A stretch of 64,000 nucleotides of DNA, from positions 372,001-436,000 of the forward strand of contig NZ_VOBR01000003.1 of the NCBI RefSeq assembly GCF_007845675.1, read 5' to 3'. Positions 1 through 8,137 of this stretch are shown here, piece after piece. Positions within the stretch are counted from its first letter, which is position 1, and the number at the start of each line of letters is the position of its first letter. Origin of the DNA: Lentzea tibetensis (GTDB lineage Bacteria > Actinomycetota > Actinomycetes > Mycobacteriales > Pseudonocardiaceae). The translations under genes and the position numbers were made by a program. Under the pieces are notes generated by a model. That model had not been told where the DNA came from. It was given only the letters and a program-made list of their open reading frames with translations, and did no database searches.

Positions 1-640
1 GATGCACGGCTACACGCACCAGTTCGGCAAGGAAGCGAACCCGTACGACGGCATGTCCGCCAACGACTTCGAGTTCTACCGCGCCCACGTCGACGCCAAC
101 GACAGCGTGATCTACGACGGCCCGGTCCCCGGTGACTCGGCGGCGTGGATGCAGGGCAGGATCAACTCGGCGCGCACCGCGTTCATGCTCGCCGGCTTCC
201 CGGTGCCGACGATCTTCGAGCCGCCGCACTACGCCGCGTCGGCCGTCGACTACCAGCAGATCCAGAACAACTTCGGCAAGCGCTACGACCGCGGTCTCTA
301 CTTCGGCGGCTACTGCCCCGGTGGTGCGTGCGGCACGGGTGTCCCGCAGTACGACCGGATCTTCGGCCAGTACTTCCCGTACCTGGTGCGCGACATCTAC
401 GGTTCCGTCGTGGCGCCGGAGGGTCTGGGCAACGTCGAGCCCGAGCCGTTCAACAACCACCCGTCGCGCATGCCCGCGGACCTGATCGACACGGCGAAGG
501 CCATGAAGGTCGTCAACGACGGTGTGGCGAGCTTCTTCTACCACCCGTACCTGGGCGTCACGTACCTGCAGCAGACCGTCTCCGGCATCAAGGCGGCGGG
601 CTACCAGTTCGTGCCCGTCTCCACGGTGATGGCGGGCTGA
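1..640 (+). CDS. DUF2334 / polysaccharide deacetylase-like protein (5' truncated)
   Basis: Only the C-terminal 212 or so residues are in the window; the true start lies upstream. The visible part opens with HGYTHQ, which matches the metal-ligand motif of DUF2334 deacetylase-like proteins, and ends with FFYHPYLG and a following helix-strand segment (GIKAAGYQFVPV), also typical of that family. DUF2334 proteins share the NodB-type barrel of polysaccharide deacetylases, but their substrates are mostly unproven. A lipoprotein gene starts 5 bases after the stop, so the two are probably co-transcribed. A signal peptide cannot be judged because the N-terminus is missing. The reading frame is uninterrupted and the family call is fairly secure; the substrate is unknown. 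Confidence 0.75.
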   Translation, partial: MHGYTHQFGKEANPYDGMSANDFEFYRAHVDANDSVIYDGPVPGDSAAWMQGRINSARTAFMLAGFPVPTIFEPPHYAASAVDYQQIQNNFGKRYDRGLYFGGYCPGGACGTGVPQYDRIFGQYFPYLVRDIYGSVVAPEGLGNVEPEPFNNHPSRMPADLIDTAKAMKVVNDGVASFFYHPYLGVTYLQQTVSGIKAAGYQFVPVSTVMAG

Positions 641-645
641 GGACG

Positions 646-1365
646 ATGAGCGGGGTGCGCCGGCTTCCGTTGGTGTCGCTGGCGTTCCTCGCTGCCTGCT
701 CCTCGGTGGAGGGCACGCCGACCAGCGTGCCCTCCGCCAGCACGACGACCACCACTACTACCTCAGTCCCAGCGCCGACCACTTCCTCGGTCGCGCCTAC
801 GACCACGGTGCCGCCTTCGTCCACACCGCAGCAGGTGTCGACGGGGTGGCAGGTGACCGTCTACTACACCGCGGTGGAGTCGTTCCACAGTGGACCCGTC
901 CAGCAGGTGCGCGGCTGCCCGAAGATCGACTGCGAGAACGGTGACGACGACCTGGGCACGTACCCGGCGTCGTTCGCCAAGGCCGTCGAGGACGAGGGAA
1001 CCGGCCGCACCCGTTCGGGCAAGTACCTGAACTGGTCGCACGACAAGGGGTACTGGCTCGACACCGCCCCGCGTGACACGAACGGCAAGCCGTTGCAGCC
1101 CTTCGTCTCGGCGGCGGCCGACGGCGTGCCGCAGGGTTCCCGCATCCGCTTCGTCTCTTGTGGACAGTTGCCGGAAGGCGGCGCGGTGGACGCGAAGGTG
1201 TGCGAGAAGTTCAAGGCGTCGACGTGGGTGATCTCCGACGCGTTCACGCCGGGACTGGGCGGCGTGCGGCACGTCGACCTGTACCTGGGGGAGGAGAACG
1301 GCCCGCGCTTCACCGAGAGCGCGTGGTACACGACCTTCGCGCAGGCCGTCCTCCAGATCTCCTGA
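646..1365 (+). CDS. secreted lipoprotein with possible 3D/double-psi barrel domain
   Basis: A 239-residue protein with a short N-terminal hydrophobic segment ending in the lipobox LAAC (residues about 15-18), so it is probably a diacylglycerol-anchored lipoprotein. A low-complexity Thr/Ser/Pro linker (about residues 30-65) follows, typical of a cell-wall spacer. The C-terminal part contains GVPQGSRIRFVSCG and later WVISDAF...GVRHVDLYLGEE, which faintly resembles the 3D (Asp-Asp-Asp) domain of cell-wall lytic proteins. I am not certain of this match. The ATG at 646 is chosen because it precedes the signal sequence; the longer upstream reading frame overlaps the previous gene. The stop lies one base from the stop of the convergent peptidase gene. 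Confidence 0.7.
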   Translation: MSGVRRLPLVSLAFLAACSSVEGTPTSVPSASTTTTTTTSVPAPTTSSVAPTTTVPPSSTPQQVSTGWQVTVYYTAVESFHSGPVQQVRGCPKIDCENGDDDLGTYPASFAKAVEDEGTGRTRSGKYLNWSHDKGYWLDTAPRDTNGKPLQPFVSAAADGVPQGSRIRFVSCGQLPEGGAVDAKVCEKFKASTWVISDAFTPGLGGVRHVDLYLGEENGPRFTESAWYTTFAQAVLQIS

Positions 1366-1366
1366 C

Positions 1367-2902
1367 CTACCAGCCCGCGAGCTCCGCGAGGTGGTTGGCC
1401 TCGACGATCGGGTTCTTGGCGGCGCTACCGGGTGCGGGCAGCGGTACACCGGGGCACTGCGAGTCGCGCGGCGGCGTGACCCCGTCGACGATGAAGCTCT
1501 CGACGACGTTGTTGACGCACGCGTTGCCGAACCCGTAGATCCCGTGGTCGCCCTCGTCGTTGACCGTGAGCATCCGCGATCCGGCGAACCTGTTGTGCGC
1601 CTTGCGCGCACCTTCCAGCGGCGTGGCCGGGTCCCTGACCGACTGCACCATCAGCACCGGCGGCACCCCGATGCCGGTGGGCTGCTTGAGCTGGATGTTC
1701 GGCCGGTTCCAGAACGCGCAGGGCCCGGCGATCATGTAGTAGCCCATGAGCGGGCTCTTCCGCCCGGTCTGCTCGGAGAACCGGTTGAGGTACTCGCGCC
1801 CGCCGCGGAACGGGGTGTCGTTGCAGAGAATCCCGAACCGCGTGCCGATCAGCGCGTCCGGGAACGACGCGGTCGCCGTGAACTGTCCGGGGTTCGCGAT
1901 GAACGCGAGGTCCGCCGCGCCCTGCTGGAATCGCGCCTTGCTGTACTGCGCCTGGATGAGGATGAAGTCCAGCAACGTGGCCGTGACGACCGTGCCGTCC
2001 GGCAGCTGGAGCGGTTCCGCCGCGAGCCGCGCGCGGGTCGTCTCGTACACCTGCCTGACCTGCTCGGCGGTGGTGCCGAGGTGGAACACGTTGTCGTACT
2101 TCGCCACCCACGGCAGGAAGTCCGTGCGGAACCGGCGTTCGAACGCGGGCCCGAACGCACCGAAGATCGTCTGCCAGTCGTTGGTGAACTCCGTGTTCGA
2201 GTCGAGCACGAACTTGTCGACCTGCTTCGGGAAGTACGTCGCGTAGTAGGCGCCCATCCAGGTGCCGCCGGAGTAGCCGATCCAGCTGACCTTGTCCCTC
2301 TTGAGGAGCTGGCGCAGCAGGTCCAGGTCCTTGACCGTCTGGTCCGTCGAGATGAACGGGCCCAGCTCACCGGACTTGAGCTGGCAGAACTTCGCCTGCA
2401 GCTCCATCGTGTCGTTGAGGAGGTCCAGGTTGCGCGGATCCCGGTCCCGCGGGTCCACCGCGCCCAGGAAGTCGACGCCACCACAGGTGACGTTGCTGCT
2501 CGCGCCCGTGCCGCGCGGGTCGATGCCGATGATCTCGGCGTTGTCCGTGAGCTTCTTGCGGTCCAGGAAGATCAGCGGCGTCGTCCGGCCCGCCCCACCC
2601 GGTCCGCCGGGGTTGGTGAGGATCGTCTGCTTCGGGTTGGCCGCGGTCTTCAGCCTGCTCACCGCGATGGTGATGTCCTTGCCGTTCGGGCTGTTCCAGT
2701 TCATCGGCGTGGTGAAGGTGCCGCACTCGAGCTTCTCCGCGCCCGGCGGGAAGCCCGGTGGTACGGGGTTGAAGCACGGCTTCCAGTCGACGGTCTGGGT
2801 CAGGTACTTGGCGGGCACCTGCTGGGCGGCTCCGGCCGCCGGGGTGATCATCGTGGTGGCTGTCAGGGTGGCCACCAGGGCGGCGATCAACTTACTTCGC
2901 AT
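1367..2902 (-). CDS. secreted alpha/beta-hydrolase peptidase (S33, tripeptidyl aminopeptidase type)
   Basis: A 511-residue exported hydrolase. Residues 1-25 form a Sec signal peptide ending near AGAA. The oxyanion-hole motif NPGGPGG is at 98-104 and the nucleophile elbow GYSGGT places the catalytic Ser near residue 211. The C-terminal part carries the TAP-like domain, with SVRDPATP supplying the acid and EGDHGIYG the likely catalytic His. This is the layout of Streptomyces tripeptidyl aminopeptidases and related proline-type exopeptidases that trim peptides outside the cell. Length fits the family (about 500-540). It is transcribed alone, away from the ABC transporter terminator, and its promoter must lie in 2903-3019, where I see no clear motif. 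Confidence 0.88.
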   Translation of the reverse strand: MRSKLIAALVATLTATTMITPAAGAAQQVPAKYLTQTVDWKPCFNPVPPGFPPGAEKLECGTFTTPMNWNSPNGKDITIAVSRLKTAANPKQTILTNPGGPGGAGRTTPLIFLDRKKLTDNAEIIGIDPRGTGASSNVTCGGVDFLGAVDPRDRDPRNLDLLNDTMELQAKFCQLKSGELGPFISTDQTVKDLDLLRQLLKRDKVSWIGYSGGTWMGAYYATYFPKQVDKFVLDSNTEFTNDWQTIFGAFGPAFERRFRTDFLPWVAKYDNVFHLGTTAEQVRQVYETTRARLAAEPLQLPDGTVVTATLLDFILIQAQYSKARFQQGAADLAFIANPGQFTATASFPDALIGTRFGILCNDTPFRGGREYLNRFSEQTGRKSPLMGYYMIAGPCAFWNRPNIQLKQPTGIGVPPVLMVQSVRDPATPLEGARKAHNRFAGSRMLTVNDEGDHGIYGFGNACVNNVVESFIVDGVTPPRDSQCPGVPLPAPGSAAKNPIVEANHLAELAGW

Positions 2903-3019
2903 CGAACTCCCCCTTACTGATGCTCAGTTGCCGACCCACTCCACCCCGTCTGATCAGGTGGTCACAACCGCACAAAGGCTCTACTCGGCCGCGACTCTCG
3001 GCTTACCCCGAACGGCTGA

Positions 3020-3072
3020 GAACAGCGAACGCCCCCAGGTACCTCCTACGTACCTGGGGGCGTTCGCTGTTC
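3020..3072 (-). terminator. 22-bp perfect hairpin ending the sugar ABC operon
   Basis: Arms 3020-3041 and 3051-3072 are perfectly complementary over 22 bp with a 9-base loop. The core CGCCCCCAGGTA pairs with TACCTGGGGGCG. It starts 15 bases past the stop of the binding-protein gene on the minus strand, so it is probably the intrinsic terminator of the lacI-to-binding-protein operon. No long T tract follows, as is usual in high-GC actinomycetes. Confidence 0.85.
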
Positions 3073-3086
3073 AACGAAGGACTACG

Positions 3087-4058
3087 TCAGCACTTCTGCT
3101 TGTAGAAGTACTTCTCGTTGGCCGAAGCGTCGTCCTTGGTGATCGCGACGAGGTTGGTCTCGATGTCGCGCTTCACTTCCTTGCCCTCGATGGCGGCGAT
3201 CGCCTGCTCGACGCCCTGCTTGCCGATGCCAGCCGGGTCCTGCGCGATCAGGGCCTGCACAACCCCGCCCTGGAGGTCCTGCACCTGCTTCGGCGATGCG
3301 TCGAAGCCGACGAGGTTGACCGCACCCGTCTTGCCCGCGTTGCGCAGGCCGGTGGCGGCACCCTCACCGGTGTTGAGGTTGGTCGCGAACACGCCGATCA
3401 GGTCCGGGTTGGCGGCCAGCGTGGCCGTCACCTTCGACGCGGCCTGGTCGGGCTGGTTGTCCGTGTACTGCTGGCCGATGTACTTCAGGTTCGGGTACTT
3501 CTTGATCTCGTCCTCGAACCCCTTGGCGCGAGCGTCCGTTGTGGACGTTCCAGCCTTGGTGTTCAGCACCAGCACGGAACCGGACTTGCCCGCCGCAAGC
3601 TTGTTCAGCGTCTGCGCGGCGAGCTGGCCGCCCTGCTCGTTGTTCGACGAGATCGTGGAGACCGCGACGGAGGTGTCCTCGAGCTTGGTGTCCACCTCGA
3701 CGACCTTGATGCCCGCGTCCTTGAGCTGCTTCATCGGCGCGGCCAGTGCCTTGTCGTCGGTCGGTGCGATCAGCACCGCCGCCGGCTTGTTCGCCAGGAC
3801 ACCGGTGACCAGCGGGATCTGCTGGGGTGCGTCGAACGACGCCGGAGCCTGGACGTCGACCTCGTAGCCCGCTGCCTTGGCCGCGTCGCGGAAGCCGCAC
3901 TCCATCGAGATGTAGAACGGTTCGGCGGCGACGCCGGGGAGCAGCACCATCTTCTTGTTGCTGCTGGCTTGGTTGCCAGAGTCGCCGATCTGCCCGCCGC
4001 CACCACACGCGGTGAGGACGAGAGCAGCTGCGGCGACGATGCCTGCAGACCGAATCAT
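3087..4058 (-). CDS. sugar ABC transporter substrate-binding lipoprotein
   Basis: A 323-residue periplasmic-binding-protein-like lipoprotein; the lipobox LTAC places the lipidated Cys at residue 18. The fold is the ribose/fructose type (Peripla_BP_4): two lobes with motifs such as IAPTDDKALAAPMKQL, FATNLNTGEGAATGL and LVGFDASPKQVQ. It captures a sugar outside the cell and passes it to the permease 13 bases upstream. It is the last gene of lacI-manA-ATPase-permease-SBP and is followed directly by the terminator. Its neighbours (manA, GH47 and a mannose-linked palindrome) suggest mannose or a manno-oligosaccharide as ligand. The FrcB-like architecture also fits fructose or ribose; specificity cannot be read from the sequence. 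Confidence 0.9.
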   Translation of the reverse strand: MIRSAGIVAAAALVLTACGGGGQIGDSGNQASSNKKMVLLPGVAAEPFYISMECGFRDAAKAAGYEVDVQAPASFDAPQQIPLVTGVLANKPAAVLIAPTDDKALAAPMKQLKDAGIKVVEVDTKLEDTSVAVSTISSNNEQGGQLAAQTLNKLAAGKSGSVLVLNTKAGTSTTDARAKGFEDEIKKYPNLKYIGQQYTDNQPDQAASKVTATLAANPDLIGVFATNLNTGEGAATGLRNAGKTGAVNLVGFDASPKQVQDLQGGVVQALIAQDPAGIGKQGVEQAIAAIEGKEVKRDIETNLVAITKDDASANEKYFYKQKC

Positions 4059-4071
4059 TTCGTGGACCTTC

Positions 4072-5124
4072 CTAGCGTTGATTGCGCGCCCTGCGCCGGG
4101 ACTGGTCGAACCACACCGCTGCCACCAGCACGATCGCCACGGCGATCGGCTGCCAGTAGACGTTCACTCCGAGGATCACGAAGCCCTTGCGCAGCACCGC
4201 CGGGATGAACACACCCAGCACGGTGCCGACGACCGAGCCCGCGCCGCCGAACAAACTCGTGCCGCCGAGGACGACACCCGCGATCGCGTTCAGGTTGTCC
4301 GTGTCGTGGCCGGTGACCGAGGCGACCCGGAAGTACGCCATCGCCATGAACCCGGCCAGACCGGCCAGCACACCCGCGAGGAGGTAGATCTTCATGAGGT
4401 GTCCGGTGACCGAGATGCCGACGCGGCGCGCCGCCTCCTCGTTCGAACCGATCGCGTAGGTGTAGCGGCCGAACCTGGTGGTGGTGAGCAGCAGCGCGCC
4501 GATCGCGGCCACGACCGCGGCCAGCAGCACCAGGTTCGGGATGCCGAGGTACGTGCCGGTGCCGAGCGTGTTGCCCAGCACCTCCGGCACACCGGCCACG
4601 TTGGAGCCGTTGCTGATCAGCTGACCCGCGCCGAGCGCCGCGCCGAACGAGCCGAGCGTCACGATCAGCGGCGGGATCTTCGACTTCGCGATCAGGAGGC
4701 CGTTCAGCAGGCCCCACGCGGCGCCGCTGACGAGCGCGACCAGCAGGCCGACCCAGACGACGCCCCACCCGGCCTTCGTCGCGTCACCGCCGGACATGGC
4801 GTTCATCGTCATCGCCGACGTGACGCCGGAGAACACCAGCACCGAGCCGACGGACAGGTCGATGCCCGACGTGATGATCACGAACGTCATGCCGACCGCG
4901 AGCACGAGCAGCACGGACGTCTCGACGAGCGTGGTCTGCAGCGTGAACGTCGTCAGCACCGCGTCCGGGCGGATCGCGCCGAACACCGCGATCAGCAGCA
5001 GGAGCACCACGCCGATCCACAGCGTGTTCGCGCCTGCCAGCCGTTTCGCCAAGCTGGTGTGGCCCTCGTCCTCAGAAGACAACGTTGTCTCCCCATTGGT
5101 CTTGCTCTCCGGGACGGTGCTCAT
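4072..5124 (-). CDS. sugar ABC transporter permease (RbsC/FrcC family)
   Basis: A 350-residue membrane protein with about eight to ten hydrophobic segments. The family signature GIDLSVGSVLVFSG lies early in the protein, the loop ...GSNEEAARRVGIS... that contacts the ATPase is central, and GTSLFGGAGSVVGTVLGVF is near the C-terminus. The ATG at 5124 overlaps the ATPase stop as ATGA, giving translational coupling; the much longer upstream reading frame is only the shadow of the ATPase gene. It forms the membrane channel of the importer. Codons 12-16 contain the perfect palindrome AGACAACGTTGTCT, an apparent intragenic operator for the LacI protein of the same operon. Confidence 0.93.
   Translation of the reverse strand: MSTVPESKTNGETTLSSEDEGHTSLAKRLAGANTLWIGVVLLLLIAVFGAIRPDAVLTTFTLQTTLVETSVLLVLAVGMTFVIITSGIDLSVGSVLVFSGVTSAMTMNAMSGGDATKAGWGVVWVGLLVALVSGAAWGLLNGLLIAKSKIPPLIVTLGSFGAALGAGQLISNGSNVAGVPEVLGNTLGTGTYLGIPNLVLLAAVVAAIGALLLTTTRFGRYTYAIGSNEEAARRVGISVTGHLMKIYLLAGVLAGLAGFMAMAYFRVASVTGHDTDNLNAIAGVVLGGTSLFGGAGSVVGTVLGVFIPAVLRKGFVILGVNVYWQPIAVAIVLVAAVWFDQSRRRARNQR
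5077..5090. promoter_or_regulatory. intragenic LacI-type operator (AGACAACGTTGTCT)
   Basis: A 14-bp perfect palindrome with a central CG, as in LacI/GalR-family operators, inside the 5' end of the permease gene. Its 12-bp core GACAACGTTGTC is identical to the site over the lacI start codon at 7948-7959. A roadblock or looping site is the likely role; this is inference. Confidence 0.6.
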
Positions 5125-5885
5125 GCCGCGTCCTCCTGCGTGAGCGCGCCGGTCATGGCGCCGACGAGCTCTTCGACGGACGTGTCCGGGCCCTTGAACC
5201 GGGCGACGCGCCTGCCGAGGCGCAGCACCTCGATCCGGTCGGACACCGACAGCACCTCCGGCATGTTGTGGCTGATCAGCACCACGGCGATGCCTTCGTC
5301 GCGCACGCGCTTGATCACGTCGAGCACGCGTTCCCGTTGCACCACACCGAGAGCGGCGGTCGGCTCGTCCATGAACACGATCTTGCTGGCCCACGCGACC
5401 GAACGCGCCACCGCGACGCTCTGCCGCTGACCACCGGACAGCGCGGCGATCGGCACGTCGATGCTCTGCAGCGACACACCGAGCCGGTAGAAGTGCTCGG
5501 CGGCCCGCTTGCGCATCTCGTGCTTGTCCAGCACGCCCAGCCAGCCGAGCACGCCCGGCTTCCTCAGCTCGCGGCCGAGGTACAGGTTCGCGGCCGGGTC
5601 GAGGTCCGGCGCGACGGCCAGGTCCTGGAACACCGTCTCGATGCCGTGGTCCCGCGCGTCCGTCGGCGACGTCAGCTCGAGCGGCTCGCCCTCGAACAGC
5701 AGCGTGCCACCGGTCGGCCGCTCCACTCCGGACAGGCACTTCACGAGGGTCGACTTGCCGGCGCCGTTGTCGCCGATCAGCGACACGACCTCTCCGGGAT
5801 ACGCCGTGAAGGACGCGCCGCGCAGCGCCTCGACGCTGCCGTAGTGCTTGACGAGCTCGCGCGCCTCCAGCAACGGTTCACTCAC
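5121..5885 (-). CDS. sugar ABC transporter ATP-binding protein (single-domain, FrcA-like)
   Basis: A 254-residue ATPase with Walker A GDNGAGKST (38-46), signature ALSGGQRQ (about 148-155), Walker B KIVFMDEP (168-175) followed by TAALGV, and the switch His in ISHNMPE. Unlike RbsA or MglA, which carry two fused ATPase domains of about 500 residues, this is a single-domain protein as in the fructose FrcBCA system, so it must act as a homodimer. The start is GTG, immediately after the TAA of manA with no intervening base, and the stop overlaps the permease start by four bases. Both junctions indicate a tightly coupled operon powering sugar import. Confidence 0.93.
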   Translation of the reverse strand: MSEPLLEARELVKHYGSVEALRGASFTAYPGEVVSLIGDNGAGKSTLVKCLSGVERPTGGTLLFEGEPLELTSPTDARDHGIETVFQDLAVAPDLDPAANLYLGRELRKPGVLGWLGVLDKHEMRKRAAEHFYRLGVSLQSIDVPIAALSGGQRQSVAVARSVAWASKIVFMDEPTAALGVVQRERVLDVIKRVRDEGIAVVLISHNMPEVLSVSDRIEVLRLGRRVARFKGPDTSVEELVGAMTGALTQEDAA

Positions 5886-6920
5886 TTAGGAACCCTCCAC
5901 ACTGGACAGCAGTGGTGGACGACAACGAATCGCCACCAGTTCTCCGGTCAGCCCGGTCTCGCCCGCCGCGTGCGGCACGACGACCGTACTGCCCTTCCTC
6001 ACCGGCAGCGACCCGACCGAGCCGCTGCCCTCCAGCACCACCAGCACGGCGAACGACGGCTCGAGGCCGAACGATCCGTCGACGTGCAGCCGGTCCGCCT
6101 GGAAGAACGGATCGGCGTCGGCGCTGAACAGGTTGACGGAGCCCCGGAACGGGCCTCCGGTGTGCTGGGTCTCCTTGATCAGCGAACCGAGGTTCGCGCC
6201 CCAGCCGGTGCGGTCGACGCACTCCAGGGCCGCGTCGTAGCCGAGCCCGAGGTGGCCGACGTCCGCGTTGGCCAGGAAACCCTGCCACTCCAGCGTCACC
6301 GAGAAGTCGGTCGGCTGCTGGAGCTCGACGATGAACACGCCCTCGCCGATCGCGTGCGGAAGACCGGCGGGCACGAAGACCGTGTCGCCTGCCTTGACCC
6401 GCACCGGGTTGAGAGCGTCGAGCATCGCCGCAGTGTTCTGAGTGGACACCCAGTTGGCAACGGTGTCAGCCGAAACGTTATCGCGGAATCCGATGTAGAC
6501 GGTCGGGTTCGGCCCCGAGGTGCCGACGACGATCCACGACTCGGTCTTGCCGTGCCTGCAGTTCAGGTGCTTCGACGCGAACGCGTTCGACGGGTGGCAG
6601 TGCACCGGCAGCCGCTGACCCGCGTCGAGCAGCTTGACCAGCAACGCCGTGTCCGCGCCGAAGGTCGCCACGTGGTCGGCACCGAGCCAGCCGTCCGGGT
6701 CGGCCTTCACCGCGTCCCGCAACAACGTCCCGTCCGGCAGGGTCGACAGCCCCGCGTCGGAGCGGCCGAACAGCGTCGTCGTCGACGCGACCCAGTCCTC
6801 CGGGCCGAAGTCGGCGGACTCACCCCCGCGCAGCGCCGCGATGGCCTCGCCACCCCGGTAGAACTGCTTGGGCTGGTTGGCCGGTAATTCGACGGGCTGG
6901 TGCACGTCACCAGTGCTCAC
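5886..6920 (-). CDS. manA: mannose-6-phosphate isomerase, class I
   Basis: A 344-residue type I phosphomannose isomerase that converts mannose 6-phosphate to fructose 6-phosphate, the entry of mannose into glycolysis. Zinc-site motifs of the family are present: VHCHP (106-110) and KTESW (125-129), plus PAGLPHAIGEGVFIVELQQPTD with the downstream His and Glu ligands. The GTG start overlaps the lacI stop as GTGA. The position between a LacI regulator and an ABC sugar importer, opposite a GH47 mannosidase gene, strongly suggests a catabolic role for imported mannose. A separate kinase would be needed to make mannose 6-phosphate, and none is seen in this operon. It is shorter than many family members (about 390) but has all core motifs. 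Confidence 0.9.
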   Translation of the reverse strand: MSTGDVHQPVELPANQPKQFYRGGEAIAALRGGESADFGPEDWVASTTTLFGRSDAGLSTLPDGTLLRDAVKADPDGWLGADHVATFGADTALLVKLLDAGQRLPVHCHPSNAFASKHLNCRHGKTESWIVVGTSGPNPTVYIGFRDNVSADTVANWVSTQNTAAMLDALNPVRVKAGDTVFVPAGLPHAIGEGVFIVELQQPTDFSVTLEWQGFLANADVGHLGLGYDAALECVDRTGWGANLGSLIKETQHTGGPFRGSVNLFSADADPFFQADRLHVDGSFGLEPSFAVLVVLEGSGSVGSLPVRKGSTVVVPHAAGETGLTGELVAIRCRPPLLSSVEGS

Positions 6921-7960
6921 GCACGGACCTCCCCTGATCCTCTTGGCACCAAACGCACCGGCAGCACGACGCGGCGCGGTGGTGAGTTGTCGCCGTCCAG
7001 TCGGGCGAACAACAGATCAGTGGCCGCTTTGCCCAGTGCGCTCGCGTCGTGCGCGATGACCGTGACCGGCGGCGACAGCAGGTCGGCGAGCTCGAAGTCG
7101 TCGAAGCCGACGAGCGCGGGTCGTTCCGCCGCTCCGGCCAGTGCGCGCAGCACGTGCACCGTGATGCGGTTGTTGCCGGCCACCAGTGCGGTCGCCGGCT
7201 CGCGCCCGTGCTGCAGGCGGCGCAGGGCGGACGTGACGGTGTGCTCGTCGTGCGGGCCCATCACCACGAGCTCCTCGTGGTAGCCGATGCCCGCGCGCAC
7301 GCAGCCCTCGCGGTAGCCGCGCAGGCGCTCGTTGGCGGTGAAGATGTCGGGTGCGTCACCGAGGAAGGCGATGCGGTGGTGCCCGTGCGCGGCGAGGTGC
7401 GTGACCGCCTCGATGGTGCCGCCGATGTTGTCGACCAGCACGGTGTCCGCGACGACGTCCCCCGCGGGCCGGTCGAGGAACACGACGGGCGTGCCCGCGC
7501 GCATCTCCGGCACCAGGTAGCTGTGCTGCAGCCCGGCGGGGACGATCAGCAGGCCGTCCACGCGGCGCGAGCAGAACTCCAGCGCCAGCTCGCGTTCCCG
7601 GCCGGGATCCTCGTCCGATGATCCGGAGATCACCTGACGGCCGCGCAGCCGGGCGATCTCCTCCACGGCGCGCGTCACACCGGAGTAGAACGGGTTGCCG
7701 ACGTCCTCGAGCACGAGTCCGATGGTGCCGGTGGACGAGCCGCGGCGCAGGTTGCGCGCGCTGAGGTTGCGCCGGAAGCCCAGCTGGTCGATGGCCGCGA
7801 GCACGCGTTCGGCCGTCGACGGGTGCACGCCCGGTTCGTCGTTGACCACGCGTGACACGGTCTTGATGCTGACGCCCGCGAGGCGCGCGACGTCGTTCAT
7901 CGTCGCGCGGCGGACCTTGCGCGGGCCGACGGCGGTTCCGCCTGGGGACAACGTTGTCAT
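6917..7960 (-). CDS. LacI/GalR-family transcriptional regulator of the mannose locus
   Basis: A 347-residue regulator. The N-terminal HTH and hinge helix are clear (MNDVARLAGVSIKTVSRVVN at about 21-40, then the hinge segment NLSARNLRRGSS), followed by a periplasmic-binding-protein-like effector domain (GTIGLVLEDVGNPFYSG, VGFDDFELADLL). It is the first gene of the operon it probably controls: the stop overlaps manA as GTGA. The ATG at 7960 is chosen because its codons 1-4 lie on the palindrome GACAACGTTGTC, giving an obvious route to autoregulation; a much longer upstream frame is a shadow of the divergent GH47 gene. The effector is probably mannose, a phosphorylated mannose or a manno-oligosaccharide, by context only. 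Confidence 0.92.
   Translation of the reverse strand: MTTLSPGGTAVGPRKVRRATMNDVARLAGVSIKTVSRVVNDEPGVHPSTAERVLAAIDQLGFRRNLSARNLRRGSSTGTIGLVLEDVGNPFYSGVTRAVEEIARLRGRQVISGSSDEDPGRERELALEFCSRRVDGLLIVPAGLQHSYLVPEMRAGTPVVFLDRPAGDVVADTVLVDNIGGTIEAVTHLAAHGHHRIAFLGDAPDIFTANERLRGYREGCVRAGIGYHEELVVMGPHDEHTVTSALRRLQHGREPATALVAGNNRITVHVLRALAGAAERPALVGFDDFELADLLSPPVTVIAHDASALGKAATDLLFARLDGDNSPPRRVVLPVRLVPRGSGEVRA
7948..7959. promoter_or_regulatory. LacI-type operator at the lacI start codon (GACAACGTTGTC)
   Basis: A perfect 12-bp palindrome with the central CG of LacI/GalR operators, overlapping codons 1-4 of the regulator gene. The identical 12-mer recurs at 5078-5089 and 56862-56873 and nowhere else that I could find in the window. 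Binding here would block lacI-manA-ABC transcription or early elongation. Confidence 0.7.
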
Positions 7961-8064
7961 AGTGGCGGAATCACACACTGTCTCATCAGGGCTTGTCAAC
8001 AGGTTCGGAACCGGTACAGCGTTGGTTCTTTTGCCGGTGGACTGTCTGGAAGCGGACAGAACCC

Positions 8065-8095
8065 TTGACGCGCACCACACACGCTCCGCAAGGAT
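8065..8095 (+). promoter_or_regulatory. candidate promoter of the GH47 gene
   Basis: TTGACG at 8065-8070 is a good -35 match. AAGGAT at 8090-8095 is an acceptable -10 at a 19-base spacing. Transcription would start near 8102, directly at the operator-like site 8105-8116, an arrangement suited to repression. The rest of 7961-8137, between the divergent lacI and GH47 genes, also holds a weaker operator-like stretch at 8015-8026 (9 of 12 matches). Confidence 0.45.
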
Positions 8096-8104
8096 CCGGG
8101 CACG

Positions 8105-8116
8105 GACAGCGTTGTC
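8105..8116. promoter_or_regulatory. operator-like site upstream of GH47 (GACAGCGTTGTC)
   Basis: Differs from the perfect palindrome GACAACGTTGTC by one base. It sits just downstream of the candidate -10 and 21 bases before the GH47 start codon, so the LacI protein encoded next door probably represses the mannosidase gene from here. Confidence 0.6.
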
Positions 8117-8137
8117 ACCCCTGCATCTGGAGTAGTC

